Positions 1 to 8,975 of a stretch of DNA of 64,000 nucleotides are shown here, one piece after another. Made by a program: the position numbers and the translations under genes. Source of the stretch: JBGPGW01 sp046349515 (GTDB lineage: Bacteria; Pseudomonadota; Alphaproteobacteria; CADEGL01); assembly GCA_046349515.1 (NCBI GenBank), contig JAXMCE010000002.1, positions 186,001-250,000 on the forward strand. Reading direction: 5' to 3'. Position 1 is the stretch's first letter. Each line of letters opens with the position of its first letter. Under the pieces are notes generated by a model. That model was not told the DNA's origin, did not search any database, and saw only the letters and a list, made by a program, of their open reading frames with translations.

Positions 1-1
1 C

Positions 2-691
2 TCGCAACTCCTCTCGCTCGAGCCGTTCCGCCGTGCCTTCGAGCGCGTGGCCGAACTCGTCCGCGCGCTCCGCAGCGCCGGCCATACGATCCGCCGCCTC
101 GATCTCGGCGGGGGCGTGGGCATTCGCTATGCGGGGGAAGAACCGCCGGATCTCGCGGGCTATGCCCGCGTGGTGCGCGAGACGGTCGGATCGCTGGGCT
201 GCGCCCTCGTGATCGAGCCCGGCCGGTCGATCGTCGGCGAGGCGGGCGTGCTTCTCACGCGCGTCCTCTACCTCAAGGAGAATCCCGGCCGGCGCTTCGT
301 CATCGTCGACGCGGCGATGAACGATCTCCTGCGTCCGGCGCTCTACGACTCCTATCACGAGATCTTGACGGTGCGGGAGCGCGCGAGCGCCGAGAAGAGC
401 CCGGCCGACGTCGTCGGGCCGATCTGCGAGACCAGCGACACCTTCGCAAGGCAGCGGCCGCTGCCCTCGCTCGAAGACGGCGAGCTCCTTGCGTTCCTTT
501 CGGCGGGCGCCTACGGTTCCGCCATGGCGTCCACTTACAATAGTCGGCCGCTCATCCCCGAAGTCCTCGTCGACGGCAGGCACCATGCGGTGGTGCGGCC
601 GCGCCAGAGTTTCGAGGAGATGCTGGGCCAGGACAGGGTGCCTGGCTGGCTCTCTGCCGCGGCGGAGCGCCCAGCGGGACGACGATCCTGA
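2..691 (+). CDS. lysA: Diaminopimelate decarboxylase, C-terminal part
   Basis: This is the 3' end of a gene that enters from the left edge; the reading frame is open from base 2, leaving 229 residues. It should decarboxylate meso-diaminopimelate to L-lysine with PLP. The visible part carries the glycine-rich phosphate-binding motif DLGGGVGI, the EPGR motif, the substrate/cofactor motif ICETSD (the family's CESSD-type loop) and the AYG...YNSRP segment near the C-terminus, all in the usual order for fold-III decarboxylases. Its TGA overlaps the ATG of the next gene (TGATG), so the two are probably co-translated. The N-terminal half with the PLP lysine lies outside the window. Confidence 0.95.
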   Translation, partial: SQLLSLEPFRRAFERVAELVRALRSAGHTIRRLDLGGGVGIRYAGEEPPDLAGYARVVRETVGSLGCALVIEPGRSIVGEAGVLLTRVLYLKENPGRRFVIVDAAMNDLLRPALYDSYHEILTVRERASAEKSPADVVGPICETSDTFARQRPLPSLEDGELLAFLSAGAYGSAMASTYNSRPLIPEVLVDGRHHAVVRPRQSFEEMLGQDRVPGWLSAAAERPAGRRS

Positions 692-3183
692 TGTCGAGCC
701 TTCGCGACCGGCGCCTCCGACGATTGTGGTTCGGCGCCTCGCGCGGGCAGATCGCGCTCTCTTGGCTGGTCACGCTGTGGGAACGGCTGTGGCCCGCCCT
801 TTGGCCCGCGAGCGGGCTCGTCGGTCTTTTCCTCGCGGTCGCGCTGTTCGACATCCTCCCGAAGCTGCCCGGCTGGATCCATGCCATCGTGCTGGCCGCC
901 TTCGGGATCGCGCTCTTGTGGTCGCTCCGCTTGGGGTTCGCAGGTCTCCGCCTGCCGCGACGGGCGGACGCGCTGCGCCGGCTCGAACGCGGCCTCAACC
1001 AGCCCCACCGGCCCTTGAGCGCGCTCGAGGACCACCTCGCGGCGGGCGCCGGCGACCGGCAGTCCGAAGCGCTCTGGCGGGCCCATCTCGAGCGCATGGC
1101 CCAGGCCGCGGTCGACCTGCGCGTGCCCTTCCCCGAGCCGGGCCTGCCTGCGCGCGATCCGCGCGCGGGCCGCGCGATCGTCCTGCTCCTCTTGCTCCTG
1201 TCGCTCCCCGGCGGCTGGCGCGACGGCTGGAGCCGCATCGAGCGCGCGCTCGACCCTGATTTTTCCGGCGCGGGCGGCATTCCGGCGACGGCCGATGTAT
1301 GGATCTCGCCGCCCGAATACACCGGGCTCGCGCCCATCTACCTCAAGCAAGGCTCAAGCGACACGGAGATCGCGGTTCCGGCCGGCAGCACGGTGCTCGC
1401 GCGCGTCCATGGAGGGCGCGGCACGCCCCGGCTCCTCCTCGACGACAGGAGCACGCGCTTCGAGCGCATCGACCAGGCGGATTACGAGGTCCGGACGACG
1501 CTCGCGGAAGGCAAGCGCCTGACCATCCGGCAACGCGGGCACGACGTCGCAAGCTGGCCCGTCTCGGTCGTGGCGGACCGCGCGCCCGAGGTTGCGTTTC
1601 TCGATTTCCCGAGCGCCACGCAGCAGCGGGCGCTCCGGGTCGACTTCGAGGCACGCGATGACTACGGCATCGTCAAGCTCGAATTGACCATTCGTCTTGC
1701 GCGATTCAGCCCCGACCATCAGGACGATCTTCCGGCGGCCATGACCGAATCGCTCGTCCTCCCTTTGCCGATCAACGGCAACGGAACGGCCGAGCGCGGC
1801 ACGGCGTATTTCGACCTGACGCCGCATCCCTGGGCCGGATTGCCCGTGATCGCGCAGATCAGGGGGACCGACGCGCTCGATCAGACCGGCGAGAGCGGCG
1901 TCCTGACTTTCACGCTGCCCGAGCGGCAATTCACGAACCCGCTGGCCCGCTCGATCATCGAGCAGCGCCGCCGCCTGACACTCGAGCCCGAGCAGCGCGG
2001 CCAAGTGGCCCAGGCGCTCGACGTGCTCGCCGCGCGCGCGGCACAGACCAGCCACGACAAGCTGCTGATCCTGGGCTTGAGCTCGGCGCGCGGCCGGCTG
2101 CTCTATGATCGGGGCGAGAACGCGGTGTCGGAACTTCAGACGATGCTGTGGGAACTCGCGCTTCGCGCGGAGGACGGCGACCTGTCTCTCGCGGCGCGCG
2201 AACTGCGCTCGATCGAGCAGCGAGTCCTCGAAGCGCTCAGCCGCAACGCGCCGGACGCCGAGATCGAGCGGATGCTCAAGGAGCTGCAGGCGGCCATCGA
2301 CCGCTACATGCAAGCGCTCATCCAGCAGCTCGAGCAGCAGCAACGCGCGGGCAAGGACGGTCAGCGGATGAATCGCGACGACCTCAATGTCGAGCGTCGC
2401 GACGTGCAGCGGCTCATCGAAGACGCGCGCGAGCTGATGCGCGCCGGTGCGCGCGACGCCGCCCGCGACCTCCTGTCCCAGTTGCAGAACATCCTCGAGA
2501 ACCTCCGCGCCGGCATCATGGACCCGATGCCCGCCCGGCAGAACGAAGCCGGGAAGCTCATGCGGGATCTGCGCGATCTCGCGGGCCGCCAGCAATCCCT
2601 TCTCGATCAGACGTTCCGCCAGCTCCAGGACAGCCGGCAGGGACAAGGCCAGGCCGGCAAGCCGAGCGGCCAGGCAGGCTCCGAATCACAAGGAAGCGCC
2701 CCCGGAAACGCGGTGACGCCCGAGATGCAGGAGGCCCTGCGTCAGGCTCTCGAGGACCTCGTTCGCCGCTTCGGCTCGCTCGTCGGCAAAGCGCCCGACC
2801 AGATGGGACAGGCCGATCGCGCCATGCGCGGCGCCGCGGAAGCGCTCCAAGGCAACGCCTTGCCGCAAGCGGTCGAGCGCGAGGGGGAAGCGCTCGAGGC
2901 GCTCCGCCAAGGCGGGCGCGCGATGGCGCAGCAACTGCTCGAGCGATTCACCGCGAGCGGCTCGGAAGGTGCTTCCGATCCGCGGCGGCAGGGTCGTGGG
3001 CGCGATCCGCAGGGCCGACCTCTCGGCAACTTCGGCGCCTCGACCGAGGACGTCAACATCCCCGACCAGCTCGAGCTGCGCCGGGCGCGCGAGATCCTCG
3101 ACGAATTGCGCAAGCGCGCCTCGGAACGCAACCGCCCGGCGGTCGAGCGAGACTACATCGAGCGGTTGTTGCCGAAGTTCTAG
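691..3183 (+). CDS. DUF4175 / TIGR02302 family membrane protein
   Basis: An 830-residue protein of a family found next to lysA in alphaproteobacteria. Its function is not established. Two hydrophobic segments occupy roughly residues 28-80. A further hydrophobic stretch lies near 155-170. The middle is a soluble, beta-rich domain, and from about residue 420 the protein becomes long, charged and Gln/Arg/Ala-rich. That region contains many Gln-Gln runs and is probably extended helix or coiled coil with low-complexity linkers. Its start overlaps the lysA stop and its stop overlaps the stop of the convergent response-regulator gene by four bases (CTAG). A role in the envelope is only inference from the membrane anchor and the ftsEX neighbourhood. 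Confidence 0.85.
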   Translation: MSSLRDRRLRRLWFGASRGQIALSWLVTLWERLWPALWPASGLVGLFLAVALFDILPKLPGWIHAIVLAAFGIALLWSLRLGFAGLRLPRRADALRRLERGLNQPHRPLSALEDHLAAGAGDRQSEALWRAHLERMAQAAVDLRVPFPEPGLPARDPRAGRAIVLLLLLLSLPGGWRDGWSRIERALDPDFSGAGGIPATADVWISPPEYTGLAPIYLKQGSSDTEIAVPAGSTVLARVHGGRGTPRLLLDDRSTRFERIDQADYEVRTTLAEGKRLTIRQRGHDVASWPVSVVADRAPEVAFLDFPSATQQRALRVDFEARDDYGIVKLELTIRLARFSPDHQDDLPAAMTESLVLPLPINGNGTAERGTAYFDLTPHPWAGLPVIAQIRGTDALDQTGESGVLTFTLPERQFTNPLARSIIEQRRRLTLEPEQRGQVAQALDVLAARAAQTSHDKLLILGLSSARGRLLYDRGENAVSELQTMLWELALRAEDGDLSLAARELRSIEQRVLEALSRNAPDAEIERMLKELQAAIDRYMQALIQQLEQQQRAGKDGQRMNRDDLNVERRDVQRLIEDARELMRAGARDAARDLLSQLQNILENLRAGIMDPMPARQNEAGKLMRDLRDLAGRQQSLLDQTFRQLQDSRQGQGQAGKPSGQAGSESQGSAPGNAVTPEMQEALRQALEDLVRRFGSLVGKAPDQMGQADRAMRGAAEALQGNALPQAVEREGEALEALRQGGRAMAQQLLERFTASGSEGASDPRRQGRGRDPQGRPLGNFGASTEDVNIPDQLELRRAREILDELRKRASERNRPAVERDYIERLLPKF

Positions 3184-3569
3184 GTCGCGAGCGGTTGTCC
3201 GGCCAGCATCTTGTTCACGGCGGTCGCGATCTGATCGAGGGTGAACGGCTTGGCCAGCACGTACTGACTCAGCACTTCGATGTTGTGAGCGCGCTGGCGC
3301 TCGTGGGCATAGCCCGTCATGAGCATGATCGCCATGCGCGGGTGGTCTTTCGTCACCTTGAGGGCGAGCGCGATGCCGTCGAGCCCGGGCATGACGATGT
3401 CGCTGATGAGGAGGTCGTAGTCGCTGTTCGAGAGTGCATCGAGCGCCTGAAGGCCGTCATTCACCGCATCGACCGTATGGCCGTGGTGGATGAGCGCCCG
3501 GCTGACGAATTGACGGACCGCGGGGTCATCTTCCACGACGAGGATACGCGCTGTCAGACTCGAACGCAC
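3180..3569 (-). CDS. CpdR-like single-domain response regulator
   Basis: A 129-residue stand-alone receiver domain with no output domain. The acidic pocket (ED at 13-15), phospho-acceptor Asp57 in SDIVMPGLDG, the Thr/Ser switch in MTGYA and the KPF motif near the C-terminus are all present. The DIVMP...DGI and KPF...VNKMLA segments resemble CpdR, the alphaproteobacterial receiver that controls ClpXP-dependent proteolysis in the cell cycle. The start is GTG at 3569, chosen because GGAG lies about 8 bases upstream. No kinase is adjacent. Receiver family is certain; CpdR orthology is an inference from motif likeness. Confidence 0.8.
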   Translation of the reverse strand: MRSSLTARILVVEDDPAVRQFVSRALIHHGHTVDAVNDGLQALDALSNSDYDLLISDIVMPGLDGIALALKVTKDHPRMAIMLMTGYAHERQRAHNIEVLSQYVLAKPFTLDQIATAVNKMLAGQPLAT

Positions 3570-3768
3570 AAGGCAGCTCCGAATTCGACTCGCGAGACGT
3601 CACGGGCGCTCTCGTCCTCGAGCGCGATGGCGCCCGGAGCCGCAAGCCGGCCCTTGCGCCGTCTCTACGCCCTCCATCAAGCCGCGATGGTCGTTAACGA
3701 ACGATTAAACGGGGCCCTGTCGGCAGGAAAGTAGCGCGCGAGCGCTCCCCGGCTGTCTCGGCACCCGC

Positions 3769-4494
3769 TCAGTCCGCGGCCGAGGCCGCGATGAAGACGA
3801 TCGAAAGCCCCTTCGCGTCCTGCGGCGGATTCTGGGCCCGGGTCTCGAAAGCAAGGCTCTCGCCGGGCAGCAGTCGCTTGGCCTCGACCTCGAAGACCCA
3901 GTGCTGAAGCTCCTGGGAGGCGCCATCCCGAAGGGCCGCTCGCATTTTGGGAACGTCGCGCGGGATGGCAGAGGTGTTAACGATCTTGCCCGTGACGACG
4001 AGCGTCGGGATTCCCTGGTCGTCGATGGTCTCAGTCTTGACGTCCTGGAGAGTCAGGCCTTCGCCCGGCGCCTCGGGCGAACCGAGGCCCAAGAGGCCAT
4101 AGAGCTTGGCCGTCGCCGGCCAGCGCTCCATGATCATGGCTTGCCCGAACCAGAGCCCCGCCAGCGCTCCCGCGACGACGATGACGAGCGCGAGCCATCC
4201 GATGAGCAAGCCGCCGCGCTTGGCCGGCGACTGTGTCGTCATGCGTGGCTGAGCCTTGAGGCTCGGCCGCCGTTCTCGCACCTCTTCGACCGGGGGCGGC
4301 GGGCTCGGCGCTTCGGCCGCGGCCGGGCGCTCGACTTTGGGCGCTGGCTCGACCGGGCGCGGCGCCGCGGTCTCCTCAGGGGTCTGCAACCACTCGTGCT
4401 TGCAGCGCGCGCATCGGACCTTCCGGCCGGCGGCGCCAATCCGTGACCCATCGATCTGATAGCGCGTCGAGCAGGACGGGCAGGAGACAAGCAT
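3769..4494 (-). CDS. Zinc-ribbon (MJ0042) / DUF3426-type membrane protein
   Basis: A 241-residue protein beginning MLVSCPSCSTRYQI. A CxxC...CxxC zinc ribbon occupies residues 5-35 and is followed by a Pro/Ala/Glu-rich linker. One transmembrane helix lies near 95-120, and a C-terminal extracytoplasmic beta domain of the DUF3426 kind follows. I chose the ATG at 4494 over an in-frame GTG three codons earlier because family members begin just before the first CxxC. It is transcribed away from ftsE. The family is common in proteobacteria and has no firm function; some members are called MJ0042-type finger proteins. Confidence 0.8.
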   Translation of the reverse strand: MLVSCPSCSTRYQIDGSRIGAAGRKVRCARCKHEWLQTPEETAAPRPVEPAPKVERPAAAEAPSPPPPVEEVRERRPSLKAQPRMTTQSPAKRGGLLIGWLALVIVVAGALAGLWFGQAMIMERWPATAKLYGLLGLGSPEAPGEGLTLQDVKTETIDDQGIPTLVVTGKIVNTSAIPRDVPKMRAALRDGASQELQHWVFEVEAKRLLPGESLAFETRAQNPPQDAKGLSIVFIAASAAD

Positions 4495-4621
4495 GAGATT
4501 CACGCCAGCGGCGACCGGAGCGGGCGACTTTAGGGGGTCTCAGATATCGTTACAAGCCGTGGGCCTCCGCTGGACGGCCACCGACGGCGTGTGCCATTCT
4601 CGACGCGTGCTGAGGTCTGCC

Positions 4622-5335
4622 GTGCGACCGCTGGAGACTCGAGACCAACCCATCGTTTCCTTCGACAACGTGGGAGTCCGTTACGGCAACGGCCCCGAGG
4701 TACTGGCTGACATCAACTTCACCCTCGAGCGGGGTTCCTTCCACTTCATCACGGGCGACAGCGGCGCCGGCAAATCGACGCTGCTCAAGCTCATGTATCT
4801 GGCCCACCGGCCGACGCGGGGGGTTATCTCGCTGTTCGGCAGGGACTTGGCGCACCTGTCGCGCCGGGACCGCCCGGCGCTCCGCCGTCGCATCGGCGTC
4901 GTGTTCCAGGATTTCCGCCTGCTCGACCACCTCTCAGCCTTGGAGAACGTCGCTCTGCCCCTGCGGGTCGCTGGCGTCCCCTATGCCAAGGCACGCGAGC
5001 ATGTGACGGAACTGCTCAAATGGGTCGGGCTCGCGGAGCGAGTCGAATCGCGCCCATCGACGCTCTCCGGCGGCGAGCAGCAGCGCGTGGCCATCGCCCG
5101 CGCCGTCATCAACCGGCCGAGCCTCCTTCTGGCCGACGAGCCCACGGGCAATGTCGACGACCGTATGGCCGTGCGGCTTCTCTACTTATTCGAGGAGCTG
5201 AACAAACTCGGCACCACGGTGGTGATCGCCACCCACAACCAGGCGCTCGTGTCCCGGTTCTCCCACGCCCAGCTTGTTCTCAAGAACGGCACGATCGCCC
5301 GCTTGCCATCGGGCGTTCCCAAGGACGCGGCCTGA
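4622..5335 (+). CDS. ftsE: Cell-division ATP-binding protein FtsE
   Basis: ABC-type ATPase of the FtsEX complex, which couples divisome assembly to peptidoglycan hydrolase activation at the septum. With the GTG start at 4622 (preceded by TGAGG seven bases upstream) it has 237 residues, the usual length. The upstream in-frame ATG at 4493 would add 43 unconserved residues and overlap the divergent gene. Walker A GDSGAGKST is at about 45-53, the Q-loop FQDFRLL near 95-101, the signature LSGGEQQR at 148-155 and Walker B LLLADEP at 168-174; an H-loop ATHNQ follows. Its stop immediately precedes the ftsX ATG. Confidence 0.95.
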   Translation: MRPLETRDQPIVSFDNVGVRYGNGPEVLADINFTLERGSFHFITGDSGAGKSTLLKLMYLAHRPTRGVISLFGRDLAHLSRRDRPALRRRIGVVFQDFRLLDHLSALENVALPLRVAGVPYAKAREHVTELLKWVGLAERVESRPSTLSGGEQQRVAIARAVINRPSLLLADEPTGNVDDRMAVRLLYLFEELNKLGTTVVIATHNQALVSRFSHAQLVLKNGTIARLPSGVPKDAA

Positions 5336-6223
5336 ATGGCGCGCACCCGCTTCGACCTGCCGTTCGCGCAAGACGAGTCGCGCCGGTTCGTCCCTGTCAT
5401 CTTCGCGCTCATGGTCTTCCTGGCCGCGCTCTCGCTCGGCGGCATCCTCGTGCTCCAGCGCACGACCGAACGGTGGAGTGCCGGATTCTCGAGCGCCCTC
5501 ACCATCCAGGTCTCGCCCGGCGACAATGCGAAGCCCGCCGATCTCGACGAGCAGGTCCGCAAAGTCCTTGCGCTTCTCCGCCAGACGCCCGGCATCGCCA
5601 TGGCCGAGGCGCTCGACACGGATGCCATCGTGCGGCTTCTCGAACCCTGGCTCGGCTCCGGCCCCTTGGTCAGGGAGCTGCCGCTGCCGCGCCTGATCGA
5701 CGTGGCGATCGCGCCCGATGCCAAACTCGACACGGTCTCGCTCGCGCGCCAGATCATGGATGTCGCACCCGGCGCGACCGTCGACGACCACCGGACCTGG
5801 CTGCGCAACTTGCGGAACCTGGCTCGCTCGATCGAGCTCATCTCCATGGGCATCATCGTCTTCGTGGCGTTCGTCGGAATCGGCGTCATCGTCTTCGTCA
5901 CGCGGACGGGTCTGCTTCTCCACCGCGACGTGGTCGATGTCCTGCACCTTGTCGGCGCGCGAGATTCCTATGTCGCGCGTCAGTTCGAGCGTCACGTGCT
6001 GATGATGAGTCTCAAAGGCGGGCTCGCGGGTCTCGCGCTCGCGGCCGGCGCCATGATCGGCCTCGACCAGGTCGGCCAACGTTTGGCGCCCTCTCTCCTG
6101 CCGAGCCTGTCCCTGGCGCCGGAGCAGTGGCTGGCGCTCGCCGCGGTGCCGGTGATCGCGACCCTTATCACCATGCTCACCGCGCGCGTGACGGTGCTGC
6201 GGACACTCGCCCGCCAGCCGTGA
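5336..6223 (+). CDS. ftsX: Cell-division protein FtsX
   Basis: Integral membrane partner of FtsE (295 residues). The N-terminus is short and cytoplasmic. One transmembrane helix lies at about 18-38, followed by a periplasmic domain of around 130 residues. Three further helices lie near 160-185, 215-240 and 260-285, which is the FtsX/MacB-type permease topology. It starts directly after the ftsE stop with no gap. The alphaproteobacterial form has little sequence conservation in the periplasmic domain, so the call rests on topology, length and the pairing with ftsE. Confidence 0.92.
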   Translation: MARTRFDLPFAQDESRRFVPVIFALMVFLAALSLGGILVLQRTTERWSAGFSSALTIQVSPGDNAKPADLDEQVRKVLALLRQTPGIAMAEALDTDAIVRLLEPWLGSGPLVRELPLPRLIDVAIAPDAKLDTVSLARQIMDVAPGATVDDHRTWLRNLRNLARSIELISMGIIVFVAFVGIGVIVFVTRTGLLLHRDVVDVLHLVGARDSYVARQFERHVLMMSLKGGLAGLALAAGAMIGLDQVGQRLAPSLLPSLSLAPEQWLALAAVPVIATLITMLTARVTVLRTLARQP

Positions 6224-6858
6224 TGAGACACCGTCTCCGGTGGCTGCTGGGTCTCGGCCTCGGCGTCGTGCTCGCCGGAGCGGCCTGGGCCGCCGGACTC
6301 TTCTGGTTTGTGGCCCTCATCCCCTCCGAGCCCATGGATGACGCGCGCACGACCGATGCGGTCGTCGTGCTGACGGGGGGGCGGGGACGGCTCGAGGCCG
6401 GCCTCGAGCAGCTCGGTCAGGACCGTGCCAAGAAACTCTTCGTGTCCGGGGTGTATCGCGGCGTCGAGGTGGCCAAGCTTCTCGATCTCTCGACCCAGGC
6501 GCCCGAGCGGGTCGAGTGCTGCATCGTCCTCGGGCACAGCGCCGACAACACGACCGGCAACGCGCGGGAAACCGCGGAGTGGATGTCGAAGGAGGGCTAC
6601 ACGTCGCTTCGTCTCGTCACCGCGGCCTATCACATGCCGCGGAGCCTCCTCGAATTCCGCCACGCCATGCCCACGGTGATGATCGTTCCCCACCCAGTCT
6701 TCCCCGAAAGCGTGAAGCACAGCGAATGGTGGCGCTGGCCGGGAACGGCCAGCCTCATCATCAGCGAATACGTCAAGTACCTCCTCGTCCTTGCGCGAAA
6801 CATCGCGACCGAGCCGCCAAGCCCATTCGCCCCCGACTCACCTGATTCGTTGCGCTGA
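6223..6858 (+). CDS. DUF218 (YdcF/ElyC-type) membrane-anchored protein
   Basis: A 211-residue protein with one N-terminal membrane anchor (about 5-28) and a DUF218 domain. Typical elements are DAVVVLTGGRGR at the first strand, then KLFVSGV, a GHSADNTTGNA motif and VTAAYHMPRS. DUF218 proteins include YdcF, SanA and ElyC. Several affect envelope integrity or outer-membrane permeability, but the enzymatic reaction is not settled. The start ATG overlaps the ftsX TGA (TGATG) and only three bases separate its stop from plsC, so it is part of the ftsEX operon. Confidence 0.85.
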   Translation: MRHRLRWLLGLGLGVVLAGAAWAAGLFWFVALIPSEPMDDARTTDAVVVLTGGRGRLEAGLEQLGQDRAKKLFVSGVYRGVEVAKLLDLSTQAPERVECCIVLGHSADNTTGNARETAEWMSKEGYTSLRLVTAAYHMPRSLLEFRHAMPTVMIVPHPVFPESVKHSEWWRWPGTASLIISEYVKYLLVLARNIATEPPSPFAPDSPDSLR

Positions 6859-6861
6859 GCG

Positions 6862-7587
6862 ATGACGGTCCTGCGCTCGGTCCTTTTCAATCTCGTGTTC
6901 TTCGCATGGTCGGGGGCGATGGCGCTCGTCCTGTGGCCCGCCCTTCTCCTGCCGCCCCAGCACCTGCCCTGGATTGGGCGCCTATGGGCCCGGGGGTGTC
7001 TTGCTCTCCTGTCTCGAACGGTCCGGCTCAGCCATGAGGTGCGGGGGCGCGCGCACTTGCCCGAGGGCCCGGTCATCGTAGCGTCGAAGCATCAGTCGGC
7101 GTGGGACACGATCGTCTTCTTCCTGCTGTTCGCCAATCCCGCCTATGTGTTGAAGGCTGAATTGCTGCTCATTCCCATCATCGGCTGGTATCTCCGGCGT
7201 GTCGGCATGATCGCAATCGACCGCGATGGCGGGGCGCGCGCGCTCAAGGGCATGCTGGCCGCGGCCAAGCGCGCCATTGGGGAGGGCCGGCCGATCGTCA
7301 TCTTTCCCGAAGGAACGCGCACCGCCCCCGGCGCCACGCGGCCCTATCACCCCGGCACCGCCGCCCTTTACGCCCATCTCGGCCTGCCGGTGGTGCCGGT
7401 CGCGCTCAACTCGGGGCTCTATTGGGGGCGGAGGCGGTTCATCAAGCGGCCAGGGCGCATCGTGGTCGAATTCCTGCCCGCGATCGCGCCGGGGATGGAG
7501 CGCCGCGCCTTTGGCGCGGAGCTGGAGCGTCGCATTGAAGAGGCCGTCGCGCGCCTCGTCGCCGAGGGCCGCAGCCAATCGTCCTAG
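6862..7587 (+). CDS. plsC: 1-acyl-sn-glycerol-3-phosphate acyltransferase
   Basis: A 241-residue LPLAT-family enzyme that should acylate lysophosphatidic acid to phosphatidic acid at the inner membrane. The catalytic HX4D motif is KHQSAWDT (His77, Asp82) and the glycerol-phosphate-binding motif IFPEGTRT is at about 147-154; a third motif VVPVALNSG follows. Two hydrophobic N-terminal segments anchor it. It is the last gene of the ftsE-ftsX-DUF218-plsC run. Acyl specificity cannot be read from the sequence. Confidence 0.92.
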   Translation: MTVLRSVLFNLVFFAWSGAMALVLWPALLLPPQHLPWIGRLWARGCLALLSRTVRLSHEVRGRAHLPEGPVIVASKHQSAWDTIVFFLLFANPAYVLKAELLLIPIIGWYLRRVGMIAIDRDGGARALKGMLAAAKRAIGEGRPIVIFPEGTRTAPGATRPYHPGTAALYAHLGLPVVPVALNSGLYWGRRRFIKRPGRIVVEFLPAIAPGMERRAFGAELERRIEEAVARLVAEGRSQSS

Positions 7588-7636
7588 CCGTCGGCAAGGG
7601 AGGCTGTCCCTCCGCCCGGATTCCCCAAAGCGAGAG

Positions 7637-7664
7637 CCGGCGCACGAGGGACTTCGTGCGCCGG
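7637..7664. terminator. Putative stem-loop terminator between convergent genes
   Basis: An 11-bp perfect stem (CCGGCGCACGA at 7637-7647 with its complement at 7654-7664) and a six-base loop lie between the convergent ends of plsC and the first binding-protein gene. No good T-run follows on either strand, so intrinsic termination is uncertain. Confidence 0.45.
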
Positions 7665-7710
7665 TGATCCTCGCAAAGTTCCTCCGAAGCGGCCGCCTCG
7701 TGGACGCGTC

Positions 7711-8835
7711 TTACCCCGCGATCGTGTCCAGATAGATCTGGTTGGCCTCGGGATAGTTCTTGCCCCACCACTCACCGTTGTAGGTGATCTGGATCTTCTC
7801 GTTCTCGGGATCGGTGGGGTTGAAGCGCCGGAGATCGGGCGAGACTTTGGCCGCCGCGCGCGGATTGCTCGGCCCGTTGCCGAAGAATCCGAACAGACCA
7901 AGCTGTCCGTCCACGTTCGAGCAGATGAAGGCCAGGAACTGCTGGGCGAGCTGGCCCGACGGGTTGCCCTTCGGGACCACCTGGATGCCGGGCTGGAGAA
8001 TTCCCTGGTTCCAGGTGAAGTTGAGCTTGCCCTTGGTCTCCTCGAAGAGGACCTTGGCGCGCGTGTTCCACAGCACGCCCATGACCGCCTCGCCCGTGCG
8101 CATGAGCTGCTCGGATTCGGCGCCAGAATTCCAGTAGACGCAGTCCTTCCGAATCCGTTTCAGCACGTCGATCGCGCGCTTGGTGTCGATCGGATAGACC
8201 TTGTCCTTCGGCACGCCGTCGCCCATGACGAGCCCCTCGAGGATCGCATTGGCATCGCGGCGCAGCATGCGCTTGCCGGGATACTTCTTGAGGTCGAGGA
8301 AGTCCGCCCAATTCTTCGGCGGATCGCTGCCGAACTTGCTCGCATCGTAAATGATGATGTTGCTGAACGAGTAAGGCGCGACGCCGTATTCATAGGAGAA
8401 GCCCGGCAGGATGTCCGACTTCTTGACGAGAGCGTAGTCGATCTTTTCGAGCAGGCCCTGGCCGCCCAGGAGGATCGCGGTCGACGCCGCGGAATCGCAG
8501 ACGTCCCACGTCACCTTCTTCGATTCGACCATCGCCCGGATCTTGCCCGCGGTCGGGCTGCCCGGGTCCATGACCACCTTGGTCCCCGGAACGGACTGCT
8601 CGAACGGCTTGCCGAAGTAGTTGGTGTAGGCCGTATTGGCGATGCCGCCCCAGTTGACGTAGACGAGTTCCTTCGCGCCCTGCGCCCAGGCCTTGCCCGC
8701 GAGGGCGCCCGTGGCCGCCCCGAGGCCGAGCGCCGCCAAGACAGCGTTGAACTGGCGCCGCGATATCGCACCCTTGGCCAGCTTCTCTTCCGCGAGCGCC
8801 ACGCAATCTTCTTGGAACGATTGAACCTTTGTCAT
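7711..8835 (-). CDS. ABC transporter substrate-binding protein, PotD-like (paralog 1)
   Basis: A 374-residue extracellular solute-binding protein of the spermidine/putrescine type. The N-terminus has a twin-arginine signal (SRRQFNAVL) and a hydrophobic segment ending near AWA, so export should go through Tat. The mature part starts with ELVYVNWGG and has the two-lobed PotD-type architecture. It is close to the binding protein at 10228-11352 along its whole length, ending with the same NQxYLDTIAG tail. I chose the ATG at 8835 over one five codons earlier because of the better ribosome site and because the paralog starts at the same place. The ligand is unknown; polyamine- or opine-like compounds are likely from family. 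Confidence 0.85.
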   Translation of the reverse strand: MTKVQSFQEDCVALAEEKLAKGAISRRQFNAVLAALGLGAATGALAGKAWAQGAKELVYVNWGGIANTAYTNYFGKPFEQSVPGTKVVMDPGSPTAGKIRAMVESKKVTWDVCDSAASTAILLGGQGLLEKIDYALVKKSDILPGFSYEYGVAPYSFSNIIIYDASKFGSDPPKNWADFLDLKKYPGKRMLRRDANAILEGLVMGDGVPKDKVYPIDTKRAIDVLKRIRKDCVYWNSGAESEQLMRTGEAVMGVLWNTRAKVLFEETKGKLNFTWNQGILQPGIQVVPKGNPSGQLAQQFLAFICSNVDGQLGLFGFFGNGPSNPRAAAKVSPDLRRFNPTDPENEKIQITYNGEWWGKNYPEANQIYLDTIAG

Positions 8836-8975
8836 GATCGTCACCCCCATTCATGAAGCCCGGTCCAGGGCGCCGTCCTGTTGACCGGACGGTCGCGCCA
8901 CGGACTCGGGGTGAATTGTCACGGCAGCGTCCGCGACAGGTCAAGCTGCGATGCGGGCTCCGGCCGCGCGAGCGC

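Noticed and set aside
4493..4621. Longer ftsE start at the upstream ATG
   Set aside because: It adds 43 residues without similarity and overlaps the divergent zinc-ribbon gene; the GTG at 4622 has a good ribosome site.
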